This document shows positions 15,984 to 23,903 of a stretch of 64,000 nt of DNA, one piece after another. The stretch's first letter is position 1. Every line of letters begins with the position of its first letter. Made by a program: the position numbers and the translations under genes. Below the pieces are notes generated by a model. The model worked only from the letters and a program-made list of their open reading frames with translations. It did no database searches and was not told the origin of the DNA. This stretch comes from Opitutaceae bacterium (GTDB taxonomy: Bacteria > Verrucomicrobiota > Verrucomicrobiia > Opitutales > Opitutaceae): assembly GCA_027482185.1 (NCBI GenBank), contig JAIXWF010000015.1, positions 124,001 through 188,000 on the forward strand, read 5' to 3'.

Positions 15984-17135
15984 ATGCGTCGCACGTTGGC
16001 CTTCCTTTTTGCGGTCACTGTCCTGGTGCGGATCGCCGCCTTCGGCGCGCCGCAGCTGCTCGAAGGCGAAATCGGCGGGGCGAAATTCAAGATCGCCGTC
16101 CCGCTGCAATGGAATCGCGGCGTCCTGCTGCTCGCCCACGGCCTGCGCTCCGAGGATCGCCCGCTGGTCGCCGACCTCGCCCCCGACCATCTCGCCTACA
16201 AGACCCTGATCGAAGAAGGCTGGATCGTCGCCAAGACCAGTTATCGCCGCAACGGCCTGATTGTCGGCGACGCCATCGCCGACCTCGACGCCCTCCGCGA
16301 GCATATCGTCGAACGCTTCGGTCCGCCGGATCGCGTCTTGCTCGAAGGCGAGTCGATGGGCGGACTCATCGTCACGCTGATCGCCGAACGCGAACCCGGC
16401 GACCGGCCGCGCTACCACGGCGCGGTGGCGATCGGCGCCGCCCTGCAAATCCGTGAACCCAACACCTCGGCCGGCCTCAGCCTCCAACCGCGCCTGCCGC
16501 TCATCTTCCTCACGAACCAAACCGAGCTCGAAGGTCCCCGCAACTACGTCTCAGCCGACCTGCCCCGCGAACTTCGCGTCCGACCCCAACTGTTCCGGGT
16601 TTCCCGCGACGGCCACGTGAACGTCAACCAAGCCGAACGCCTCGTCGCCCTCCGCGCGTTGAACGCATGGCTCGATCGCGGTCCTTCCACGCTGCCGAAT
16701 CCCAAGTCCGGAGCCCCGTTTCCGGATGTGACCCAGCCGGCGGCGCCCGTACCGTCGAAAGTTGCCATGGATCCGGACGCCCGCGGTTTCACGGCCCGGG
16801 TGATCGAAGTCTCCGCGATCTACGGCAATCTGTTCATCGACGCGCAGCCGGCCGACTTTGCGACGGCGGGTATCGAGCGCATGACATGGTTCGAACTCAT
16901 CGCGGGCGAACGCACCTTCCGCGTGTTGCACGGCCGCGACTTCGGCAGCGTCAAGCGCGGCGAATGGGTCGTTTTCCCGAACGCCGACGGTTTCTACTGG
17001 CTGGCCCGGAATTTCGCGGACGCCGCTGCCGGCGCCCAACTCAAGGTCGGCGATCGGGTCAGAATCCGGCGCTTTGCAGCCCCGGCAGGCCAAGGGCCGG
17101 GAGAGCGGACCGACGGACCACCGCAGCCGCCCTAA
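15984..17135 (+). CDS. secreted alpha/beta hydrolase with C-terminal beta-barrel-like domain
   Basis: A 383-residue protein. Signal peptide 1-22 (AAFGA). An alpha/beta-hydrolase domain occupies about residues 25-250: VLLLAHGLRS (oxyanion region), nucleophile elbow GESMGG near residue 130, and a late DGHVNVNQAERL that could supply the catalytic His. The natural substrate is not evident. The remaining region (about 265-365) runs FTARVIEVSAIYGNLFIDAQ ... WVVFPNADGFYWLARNF ... VGDRVRIRR. This recalls the C-terminal domain of SAM hydroxide adenosyltransferases (DUF62), where a G-x-V-x-x-x-D-x-(F/Y)-G-N-L start is typical; here it is a distant match and only an inference. Neighbouring genes do not suggest a pathway. 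Confidence 0.75.
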   Translation: MRRTLAFLFAVTVLVRIAAFGAPQLLEGEIGGAKFKIAVPLQWNRGVLLLAHGLRSEDRPLVADLAPDHLAYKTLIEEGWIVAKTSYRRNGLIVGDAIADLDALREHIVERFGPPDRVLLEGESMGGLIVTLIAEREPGDRPRYHGAVAIGAALQIREPNTSAGLSLQPRLPLIFLTNQTELEGPRNYVSADLPRELRVRPQLFRVSRDGHVNVNQAERLVALRALNAWLDRGPSTLPNPKSGAPFPDVTQPAAPVPSKVAMDPDARGFTARVIEVSAIYGNLFIDAQPADFATAGIERMTWFELIAGERTFRVLHGRDFGSVKRGEWVVFPNADGFYWLARNFADAAAGAQLKVGDRVRIRRFAAPAGQGPGERTDGPPQPP

Positions 17136-17148
17136 AGGCCGCGCCGCT

Positions 17149-17781
17149 TCAAATCTTCGTAGCCGCCTTCGCCTTCGGCAAACGACTCGGCACCCGGACC
17201 CATTGCATGCCCGCGGCCTCGGCGGCGCGCATTCCGGGCTCGGCATCCTCGAACACGAGGCAGCGCCCGGGCGGCAAACCCATGCGTTCGGCCGCCAAAA
17301 GAAACATATCGGGCGCCGGTTTGCCGTGTTTCACGTCCTCGGGCGTGATCACAAGGCGGTAGTCGTCCCGATTGAAGAGCGGCGCGAGACCGCTGAGCTC
17401 GAGCATGCCGCGCACGATCACGCGGGGGCCGCCCGAAGCGACGGAGACCGGGTGCGTCCGCGCGGCTTTGCGCGCGAACTCCACCACCGGCTCGATCAAG
17501 CGCGCATCCTTCTGCAATTCCACGAACAGGGCCTCCTTGCGATGGAACACCTCGTGCGGATCGAGCTTCAGCTTGTAGTGCTCCCCGATCAACTCCGCCA
17601 CGCGCAATGTGGGCACGCCGCCGAGTGCGTAGAACAGCTCTTCGTCAAGCGGACACTGCAGCCCGACCTTGCGCATCGCCGCATCCCACGCGCGGTAGTG
17701 CAGCGGCATCGTGTCGACGAGCGTGCCGTCGAGGTCGAAAATGTACCCGGCGAAATCGCCGGCCGGAATCTCCAGTTTCAT
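17149..17781 (-). CDS. HAD-superfamily phosphatase/phosphomutase, beta-phosphoglucomutase-like
   Basis: A 210-residue HAD hydrolase with a C1 cap. Motif I is FDLDGTLVDTMPLHYRAWDAA: nucleophile Asp, acid/base Asp two later, then the His/Trp pair common in beta-phosphoglucomutases. Motif II is SVASGGPR, motif III contains KHGKPAPDMFLLAAERMG, and motif IV is CLVFEDAEPGMRAAEAAGM. Such enzymes isomerise beta-glucose 1-phosphate or dephosphorylate sugar phosphates; the exact substrate cannot be fixed. The DTMPLHY sequence resembles the beta-PGM/YqaB group, including fructose-1-phosphatase, more than phosphoglycolate phosphatase. The ATG at 17781 places motif I at residue 15; a longer frame upstream has no homology. 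It is divergent from oxyR. Confidence 0.85.
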   Translation of the reverse strand: MKLEIPAGDFAGYIFDLDGTLVDTMPLHYRAWDAAMRKVGLQCPLDEELFYALGGVPTLRVAELIGEHYKLKLDPHEVFHRKEALFVELQKDARLIEPVVEFARKAARTHPVSVASGGPRVIVRGMLELSGLAPLFNRDDYRLVITPEDVKHGKPAPDMFLLAAERMGLPPGRCLVFEDAEPGMRAAEAAGMQWVRVPSRLPKAKAATKI

Positions 17782-17893
17782 GAGGACCCGACACCGTGCG
17801 GCCGGCGGCGGACGAAGCAACGAAAACCCTCGGCAACGGCATGCGCCCCACCCGCGGGTCCGGCGGATTGAAATCCCACCGTGGGCTCGCACG

Positions 17894-17908
17894 ATAGGCA
17901 TTGCCTAT
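17894..17908 (+). promoter_or_regulatory. LysR-type palindrome ATAGGCATTGCCTAT over the oxyR start
   Basis: A perfect 15-bp inverted repeat, ATAGGCA-T-TGCCTAT, with the ATAG-N7-CTAT layout (T-N11-A) known for OxyR half sites. Its right arm runs into the oxyR ATG (17907-17909). This suggests autorepression by OxyR, and perhaps control of the divergent phosphatase gene. Binding is an inference. Confidence 0.65.
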
Positions 17909-18791
17909 GGAACTCCACCAACTGCGCTACCTCGTCGCTGTCGGACGCACCGGCAACTTTTCCCGCGCCGCCGAGCAATGCCATGTGGCGCAGCCGTCCC
18001 TGAGCCAGCAAATCGCCAAACTCGAGGCCGAGCTCGGCGAACCGCTCTTCGACCGGCTGAAGACCTGCGCGCGCCCCACGGCCGCCGGACTGGCCCTGAT
18101 CCGCCGGGCGGGACGGATCCTCGCCGAGGTCGACGCGGCGCAACGCGACGCCGCCGACGCGCGCGGGCTCGCCCGCGGGCAGGTCGCCGTCGGGGTGCTG
18201 CCCACGATCGCCCCCTACTTTCTGCCGCGAGTCCTGCCGGATTTCCGCCGCCGGTTTCCGGGCATCGAACTCGTGATCCAGGAAGACACCACGGCACGGC
18301 TGCTGCAGTTGCTCGCCACCTGTGAAATCGACCTCGCGATCGCCAGCCTGCCGATCGCGGACGATCGCATGGCCACCGCCACCCTGTTCAGCGAGGAACT
18401 GCGCGTCGCCCTTCCGCCCGGGCATCGCCTGGCCGGCCGCCGCCGGCTCGAGGTCGCGGACCTGGAATCCGAACGCTTCATCTTGCTGCAGGAGGGCCAC
18501 TGCCTCGGCGACCAAGTCCTCAACTTCTGCACGCGGCGCGATTTTCGGCCGAACGTGCTCTGCCGCGGCACCCAGATCGAAACCCTGCGCGCGCTGGTCC
18601 GGGCCGGCATGGGCATTTCGCTCCTGCCGGAAATGGCCTGCCCGGATACACCGGCGGCACGACGCACCTACCGGCGCCTCGGTCCGCCGTCGCCGCAACG
18701 CACCATCGCCGCCGTCTGGCTGGCCGCGAGACCGCCGGGGCGGGCCGCGAGCGCATTCCTGGACCATCTGCGCGCCGTGGCCGCAGGTTGA
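17907..18791 (+). CDS. oxyR: OxyR-type LysR-family hydrogen peroxide regulator
   Basis: A 294-residue LysR-type regulator. The N-terminal helix-turn-helix (about residues 1-60) reads MELHQLRYLVAVGRTGNFSR ... CHVAQPSLSQQIAKLEAELG. The effector domain contains LLQEGHCLGDQVLNFC, in which the two cysteines are nine residues apart exactly as in E. coli OxyR Cys199 and Cys208, followed by QIETLRALVRAGMGISLLPEM, also an OxyR-like segment. By family knowledge, peroxide oxidises the first Cys to a disulfide and turns on antioxidant genes; none of those (katG, ahpC) is in this window. The ATG at 17907 gives the standard LysR start; a TTG six bases upstream is less likely. A palindrome overlaps the start codon. 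The downstream neighbour on the other strand is a DEAD-box helicase. Confidence 0.9.
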   Translation: MELHQLRYLVAVGRTGNFSRAAEQCHVAQPSLSQQIAKLEAELGEPLFDRLKTCARPTAAGLALIRRAGRILAEVDAAQRDAADARGLARGQVAVGVLPTIAPYFLPRVLPDFRRRFPGIELVIQEDTTARLLQLLATCEIDLAIASLPIADDRMATATLFSEELRVALPPGHRLAGRRRLEVADLESERFILLQEGHCLGDQVLNFCTRRDFRPNVLCRGTQIETLRALVRAGMGISLLPEMACPDTPAARRTYRRLGPPSPQRTIAAVWLAARPPGRAASAFLDHLRAVAAG

Positions 18792-18839
18792 GGCCGGCCG
18801 CGCCAGCGTCCGGCCTCGGGCGAACGGACTGCGCGCCGT

Positions 18840-20489
18840 TCAGCGCCGGACGCCGCGGTGGAGCCGGCTGACGGGTTTGGCCGCCGCCGCGGCGGTCTCG
18901 GCCAGCGCCTTCTCGTCGAAGAGCGCGGAGTAGATATAGGGGAAGCCCTCGATCTTTTTGCGTTCCACGGCCATGCCCATGTAACGCTCGATGGAACGCG
19001 CGTCGCGCACGTCCTCTTCGGTCACCAGCGTGAAAGCGTCGCCCGTCTTCGAAGCGCGGCCCGTGCGACCGATGCGGTGGACGTAGTCCTCGGCGTTTTC
19101 CGGGACGTCGTAGTTGATGACGTGGGACACGCCGGCGATGTCGAGGCCGCGGGCGGCGATATCGGTCGCCACCAGCACCTCGAACCGACCCGACTTGAAG
19201 CCGTCGAGCGCCTCGATGCGCTCGCGCTGCGAACGGTCGGAATGCATCACGCCGACCGTGTGGCCCTTGCTCTCGAGCCGGTGCGCGATGCGGTCCGCGC
19301 CCATGCGCGTGCGCGTGAAGATGATCACGCTCTTGAAGTCGGTGCGCTCGAGCAACAGCTGCAACAATTCGAACTTCTGCGTCGCAACGACGGGGTAGAA
19401 CGCGTGGGAAACCGTCTCCGCGGGCGAGCGCTGGCGGCCGATCTCGACCTTGACCGGATTGTTGAGCGCCCAGCCGGCCAACTGCTCAAGCTCGGGCGGG
19501 AGCGTGGCCGTGAAAAACAGCGTCTGCCGCGCCTTCGGACACTTCTGCACGATGCGCTTCACGTCGGGCAGAAAGCCCATGTCGAGCATGCGGTCGACTT
19601 CGTCGAGCACGAGGATCTCGACCTGGTCGAGCGAGCAATTGCCCTGCTCGAGATGGTCCAGCAGGCGGCCGGGCGTGGCGGCCAGGATGTCCATGCCGCG
19701 GCGCAAGTCCTCGGTCTGTTTGCCGTAGCCGACGCCGCCGTAGACGATCGTCACGCGCAGATCGGTGAACTTGGCGTATTTCTGGAAGGCGTCCTCGACC
19801 TGCAACGCGAGCTCGCGGGTCGGCTCAAGAATCAGGCAGCGAAGTTTGCCGTGGCCGCCGAGACGCTGGATGATCGGCAGCGCAAAGGCGGCGGTCTTGC
19901 CGGTGCCGGTCTGCGCGGAACCGATCACATCGCCGCCCTGGAGGACGACGGGGATCGCCTGCTTCTGGATCGGCGTCGGTTCGACATAACCCATTTCCTG
20001 CACGCCGAACGCAAGGGCGTCGCTCAGCCCGAGGGCGGTGAACGCCGTATCCATCTTCGGGATATCGACGGGCGCGACCGGCTTGACCGGTTCGCGGCGG
20101 GGATGGTCGAACGAGTCGTCCTTGCGCGGGCGCTCCGCCGGACCGGCGGACCGGCCGTGGCCGCCGAACCCGCGGTCGGAACCGCGTCCGCGGCCGCCGC
20201 GACCGCCCCGGCCGCCGCCTTCACCGCGGCCGCCGCCGTAGCCGCGGCCCTCTTCGCCGCCGCGGCGTTCGCCCTGGCCGGAAGCGTGTTCGCGCCGCGG
20301 CCGCGGTTCGCCGCGGGACGAATCGCGTCCGGCGCCGGCGGGCCGCTCGGGGCGGGGCTCGGACTTGCGGACGGACGGATGGGGCGTCGACTTCGCCTGA
20401 GATTCGGGTTTGCCGCCCGACGGGGCCGGCTTCGCTGCACGCGGGCCGGCGAGCTTGTCGCGCAGCTTCGCAAAGATTTTCTTCAACAT
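18840..20489 (-). CDS. DEAD-box ATP-dependent RNA helicase (RhlE/RhlB-like)
   Basis: A 549-residue helicase. The first 150 residues are basic and disordered, with an RGG-like patch GGRGGRGGRGRGSDRG near residue 100, then the core. Motifs in order: Q motif EPTPIQKQAIP, I AQTGTGKT, Ia PTRELA, II as DEVD (variant of DEAD), III as TAT, IV IIFTRTRMGADRIAHRL, V VATDIAARGLDI, VI HRIGRTGRA. It would unwind short RNA duplexes during ribosome assembly or mRNA decay. The DEVD variant at motif II keeps the catalytic Asp-Glu pair. In related enzymes RGG tails lie C-terminal, so the N-terminal placement is less usual. The ATG at 20489 (MLKKIFAKLRDKL) is preferred; the open frame upstream is arginine-rich and not homologous. 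Confidence 0.92.
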   Translation of the reverse strand: MLKKIFAKLRDKLAGPRAAKPAPSGGKPESQAKSTPHPSVRKSEPRPERPAGAGRDSSRGEPRPRREHASGQGERRGGEEGRGYGGGRGEGGGRGGRGGRGRGSDRGFGGHGRSAGPAERPRKDDSFDHPRREPVKPVAPVDIPKMDTAFTALGLSDALAFGVQEMGYVEPTPIQKQAIPVVLQGGDVIGSAQTGTGKTAAFALPIIQRLGGHGKLRCLILEPTRELALQVEDAFQKYAKFTDLRVTIVYGGVGYGKQTEDLRRGMDILAATPGRLLDHLEQGNCSLDQVEILVLDEVDRMLDMGFLPDVKRIVQKCPKARQTLFFTATLPPELEQLAGWALNNPVKVEIGRQRSPAETVSHAFYPVVATQKFELLQLLLERTDFKSVIIFTRTRMGADRIAHRLESKGHTVGVMHSDRSQRERIEALDGFKSGRFEVLVATDIAARGLDIAGVSHVINYDVPENAEDYVHRIGRTGRASKTGDAFTLVTEEDVRDARSIERYMGMAVERKKIEGFPYIYSALFDEKALAETAAAAAKPVSRLHRGVRR

Positions 20490-20590
20490 GACAATGGAGA
20501 CCCGACACCCTTCGCGAATCGGCCTCCATTGCAACCACCGATATCGCCGCGCCGCCCCGACGGGCCCCGGGTACGGCCGGGAAGGCGGCG

Positions 20591-20992
20591 TCAGAGCGCG
20601 GCCTTGACCTTGTCGAGTATCGCCAGGGAAAGCGCCTCGTCGCCGAACACCCCGACCCGGATCTTGATTTTGGTGAGGCTGTCGCCGGCCGTCTCCAACC
20701 GGATCTCGATCTTTTTGTCGGCCGCGTTGCGCGCCACGAAAATGGCCTGCAGCGCGTCCTTGTTCTCGCTGACCTTGGCAAACTGCAGGGCTTCGACCGC
20801 GCGGTTCACGGCCTTGGACGAACGCTCCAAGTTGGCCGACAGGTTCGCATCCAGGTCACCGCGCACGTAGGCCACGGCGGCACCGGCGCCGGCCCCCGCC
20901 ACCACCATCATGCAGCCTTGGGAAACGGCGGCGCCGGCCAAAATTGCCGCGAGGCAAAACGTCTTCGTCAATCGGTTGGTTTTTGTCGGCAT
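20591..20992 (-). CDS. DUF3568-like small exported protein
   Basis: A 133-residue protein. An N-terminal hydrophobic segment ends in VSQGCMMVVAGAGAGAAVAY, with a Cys at residue 27 that could be lipidated although the position -3 residue is Ser, not the usual Leu. The sequence then has YVRGDLDANL, a motif of the DUF3568 family, and two alternating strand-helix units rich in charged residues (IEIRLETAGDSLTKIKIRVG). DUF3568 proteins are small periplasmic or lipoproteins of unknown role. It is divergent from the pilT-like gene (137 bp between starts) and 101 bp upstream of the helicase gene in the same orientation. Confidence 0.7.
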   Translation of the reverse strand: MPTKTNRLTKTFCLAAILAGAAVSQGCMMVVAGAGAGAAVAYVRGDLDANLSANLERSSKAVNRAVEALQFAKVSENKDALQAIFVARNAADKKIEIRLETAGDSLTKIKIRVGVFGDEALSLAILDKVKAAL

Positions 20993-21129
20993 AGGAAGGA
21001 AGGATGCCTGCGACCGCCGGATTCGCGACAGGTTTCGGCGGGTTTCCGCCGCGGAGCCCGCCGCAGGCTTCGCGCTTGGCTTGGTCCGGGCCGCCGCGCA
21101 ACGTGCACGCGCCCATCCTCCCCGCCCGC

Positions 21130-22551
21130 ATGAACCACGACACCCGCTGGCTTGTCCGTCTCGGCATCGACCAAGGTCTGCTTACGCGGCCGCAGGCGCT
21201 GCAGATCCGCGCCACGGTCGGACCCGACGCCGACGTCGTCACCTATGCGCAGGAGATGATCGACAGCGGGATCGTGAAGGACGTGGAACTGCTCGAGCGC
21301 CTGGCCGAACTCGCGATCGCCAAGGCGGAAAAAGGCTCGCCGGCGAGCGACCCGTTCGAGACCGACGAATCCAGCGTGCCGTTTGTGCAGACCGGACCGG
21401 CCGGCAGCCGGGCCGCGCCCGGCGGCGGCGCCCCCGGCAAGCTGCCCGACTTCGATTTCGGTTCCGTCGCCGCGCTCGACGACGCGGCGCTCGCCGCCGG
21501 CGTGCGTTCCCTGCTGCGGGCCACCGCCGCCTCCGGCGCGAGCGACCTGCACCTCTCGACCGGGGCGCGGCCGTTCATCCGCCGGAACCGCGCCCTGTCC
21601 TACCTTTCGGACTACACGCTGACCGCCGCGGATGCGCTCCGGCTCAACACGGTGCTGCTGACGGATTCGCAACGCGCGGTCTTTCTCGAGCGCAAAGATT
21701 TCGACTACGCCTTGGCGCTGAGCGGCGAGGACCGCTACCGCGTCAACCTGATGTTCCACAAGAACGGCGCCGCCGGCGCCTACCGCATGGTGCCCGCGGA
21801 AACGCGCACGCTCGAGGCCCTCGGCTACACCAAGCACCTTGAGACGCTGAAGAAGATGCTGTCCTACCACAACGGGCTCATCCTCATCACCGGCCCGGTC
21901 GGCTCCGGCAAGACCACCACCCTCGCCTCGATGGTCGCCTACCTCAACGAGACCCGCAGCGACCACATCATCACGGTCGAGGATCCGATCGAGGTCGTGC
22001 AGCCGGCCAAGGGCTGCAACGTCACGCAACGCGAGGTCGGCCCGCATACCAAGTCGTTCTTCACCGCGCTGAAGGGCGCGCTGCGCGAGGACCCGGACGT
22101 GATCGTGATCGGCGAACTCCGCGATCTCGAGACGATCGAGATGGCGATCAGCGCTTCGGAAACCGGCCATCTGGTGATCGGCACGATGCACACGAGCGAT
22201 GCCGCCACGACGCTCAACCGCCTGCTCGACGTGTTTCCCCCGGCCCAGCAGACGCAGATCCGTTCCAGCGTCGCCGAATCGCTCCGCGGCATCGTGTGCC
22301 AGCGCCTGCTGCCCGGCATCGACGGCGGGCTCGTGCTCGCCTGCGAGATTCTCGTGAGCAACACCGCGATCCAAAACCTGATCCGCGAAGGCAAGACGGC
22401 CGGCCTGCGCAACACGATGGAGACCGGCGTGAAGGAAGGCATGTGCCTGATGGACAATGTCGTCTTCGGCCTCGGCCAGGAACGGAAGATCTCCGTCGCG
22501 ACCGCGCAGGCCAACATCACGAACCGCGTGCTCAAGGGCAAACTCGGCTGA
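21130..22551 (+). CDS. pilT: PilT-family type IV pilus retraction ATPase with N-terminal extension
   Basis: A 473-residue ATPase. The first 130 residues are an added domain (helical, WLVRLGIDQGLLTRPQALQI, recalling MshEN-type N-domains) plus a Gly/Pro-rich linker. The PilT core follows: ASDLHLSTGARPFIRRN near residue 140, Walker A GPVGSGKTTTLAS, Asp box HIITVEDPIEVVQP, Walker B DPDVIVIGELRDLETIEMAI, His box GHLVIGTMHTSDAATTLNR, and the C-terminal NTAIQNLIREGKT, close to the AIRNLIRE element of PilT. Family role: powers pilus depolymerisation and twitching. The extension makes it about 110 residues longer than normal. It is the first of three overlapping or adjacent co-directional genes. Confidence 0.9.
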   Translation: MNHDTRWLVRLGIDQGLLTRPQALQIRATVGPDADVVTYAQEMIDSGIVKDVELLERLAELAIAKAEKGSPASDPFETDESSVPFVQTGPAGSRAAPGGGAPGKLPDFDFGSVAALDDAALAAGVRSLLRATAASGASDLHLSTGARPFIRRNRALSYLSDYTLTAADALRLNTVLLTDSQRAVFLERKDFDYALALSGEDRYRVNLMFHKNGAAGAYRMVPAETRTLEALGYTKHLETLKKMLSYHNGLILITGPVGSGKTTTLASMVAYLNETRSDHIITVEDPIEVVQPAKGCNVTQREVGPHTKSFFTALKGALREDPDVIVIGELRDLETIEMAISASETGHLVIGTMHTSDAATTLNRLLDVFPPAQQTQIRSSVAESLRGIVCQRLLPGIDGGLVLACEILVSNTAIQNLIREGKTAGLRNTMETGVKEGMCLMDNVVFGLGQERKISVATAQANITNRVLKGKLG

Positions 22552-22556
22552 ACGCC

Positions 22557-22817
22557 ATGGCCGATCCCGACGACGATCTTCCGACCGCGGAGACCGAATA
22601 CCGCAAATCGCGGTTCACCGTGCTCTGCCACGTCGGCTTTCTCGTGGTCGCGCTCGTGATCGCGGTCGGCGTGCGCCGCGCCATCGGTCTGCCGCAGCAG
22701 ATGCTCGGCGTGGTGATCATCGTCGCGCTGCTCGTCTTCGGCCGCGACATCATGCGTTTCATGCATCTCCGTTCGAAAGTCGCCCGGCTCCGCGCCGCGG
22801 CGGAAAAAGCCTCCTGA
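22557..22817 (+). CDS. small two-helix membrane protein between the pilT genes
   Basis: An 86-residue protein with two hydrophobic segments: FTVLCHVGFLVVALVIAVGV (about residues 20-39) and MLGVVIIVALLVFGRDIMRF (about 49-68). The N-terminus is acidic (MADPDDDLPTAETEY) and the C-terminus basic and helical (RSKVARLRAAAEKAS), so both ends are probably cytoplasmic. I do not recognise a family. It starts five bases after the stop of the upstream pilT and ends two bases before the ATG of the downstream pilT, so the three are surely co-transcribed. Inference: a membrane partner or regulator of the retraction motors. Confidence 0.7.
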   Translation: MADPDDDLPTAETEYRKSRFTVLCHVGFLVVALVIAVGVRRAIGLPQQMLGVVIIVALLVFGRDIMRFMHLRSKVARLRAAAEKAS

Positions 22818-22819
22818 CC

Positions 22820-23896
22820 ATGGCCGCCATCGACGCCCTCCTCAAAACGATGCTCGAACGCGGGGGTTCCGACCTCCACCTGACGGTCGGCCTGCCGCCG
22901 AAGTCCCGCATCTCGGGATCGCTCCAGCCCATCGCCGATACGCCGCTCGACGCGCGCACGATGGAGAGCCTGCTGAAAGAAATCTGCCCCGAAAAGCGCT
23001 GGCTCGATTTCCTCGAGCGCAAGGACCTCGACCTCGCGCACGAGATTCCCGGCGTCGCCCGCTTCCGCGGCAACTACCTTTGCAACCACTGGGGCCAGGC
23101 CGCGGTGTTCCGCCAGATTCCCGCGAAGATCATGTCGTTCGAGGACCTCAAGCTGCCCGAGGCCCTCAAGAAACTCTGCCACCTCGACCAGGGCCTCGTC
23201 GTGGTTACCGGTCCCACCGGCTCCGGCAAGTCGACCACGCTCGCGGCGATGATCGACTACATCAACTCGAACCTCGCCCGCCACATCATCACCATCGAGG
23301 ACCCGATCGAGTTCGTCCACCCGGTGAAGAAATCGGTGATCGTCCACCGCGAGGTCGGCGAGCACACCTCGTCGTTTGCCGCCGCGCTCAAGGGCGCGAT
23401 GCGCCACGACCCCGACATCCTCCTGCTCGGCGAAATGCGCGAAATGGAAACCATCAAGCTCGCCCTCGGCTGCGCCTCCATGGGCATGCTCGTCTTCGGC
23501 ACGCTGCACACCAACAACGCCCCCAAGACCGTCGACCGCATCATCAACACCTTTCCCGCCGACGAACAGAACCAGGTCCGCGTCATGCTTTCGAGCTGCC
23601 TCGCCGGCGTCGTCGCCCAGCTCCTGTGCAAACGCGTCCCCAAGGGCCGCTGCGCCGTGCACGAAATCCTCCTTACCCACGAGGCGCTGCCCAACACAAT
23701 CCGCAGCGGCCAGATCGCCAACATCAAGTCGATCATCGAGAGCGGCGGCGCCGACGGCATGATCACGATGGACAACAGTCTCATGAACCGCGTGAAGGAC
23801 GGCACCATCGAGCCGAAGGAGGCCTACATGAAAGCCGCCAACAAGGCCACGTTCGCGCCGCTGCTGAAACCGGGCGATCTCGACGGCGGCCATTGA
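22820..23896 (+). CDS. second PilT/PilU-like retraction ATPase
   Basis: A 358-residue ATPase of usual PilT length. Features: GGSDLHLTVGLPPKSRISG near residue 16, Walker A GPTGSGKSTTLAA, Asp box HIITIEDPIEFVHP, a Walker B with LLLGEMREMETIKLAL, His box MLVFGTLHTNNAPKTVDRI, and LPNTIRSGQIANIKSIIESG near the end. The last element and the GEMREMET Walker B are more PilU/PilT2-like than classical PilT. By family knowledge, PilU works with PilT to raise retraction force. The ATG was chosen because it immediately follows the preceding TGA (two bases apart) and begins the conserved N-terminal helix; the longer open frame is a shadow. The tail extends about 15 residues past the conserved core. Confidence 0.9.
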   Translation: MAAIDALLKTMLERGGSDLHLTVGLPPKSRISGSLQPIADTPLDARTMESLLKEICPEKRWLDFLERKDLDLAHEIPGVARFRGNYLCNHWGQAAVFRQIPAKIMSFEDLKLPEALKKLCHLDQGLVVVTGPTGSGKSTTLAAMIDYINSNLARHIITIEDPIEFVHPVKKSVIVHREVGEHTSSFAAALKGAMRHDPDILLLGEMREMETIKLALGCASMGMLVFGTLHTNNAPKTVDRIINTFPADEQNQVRVMLSSCLAGVVAQLLCKRVPKGRCAVHEILLTHEALPNTIRSGQIANIKSIIESGGADGMITMDNSLMNRVKDGTIEPKEAYMKAANKATFAPLLKPGDLDGGH

Positions 23897-23903
23897 GCCG
23901 GCG

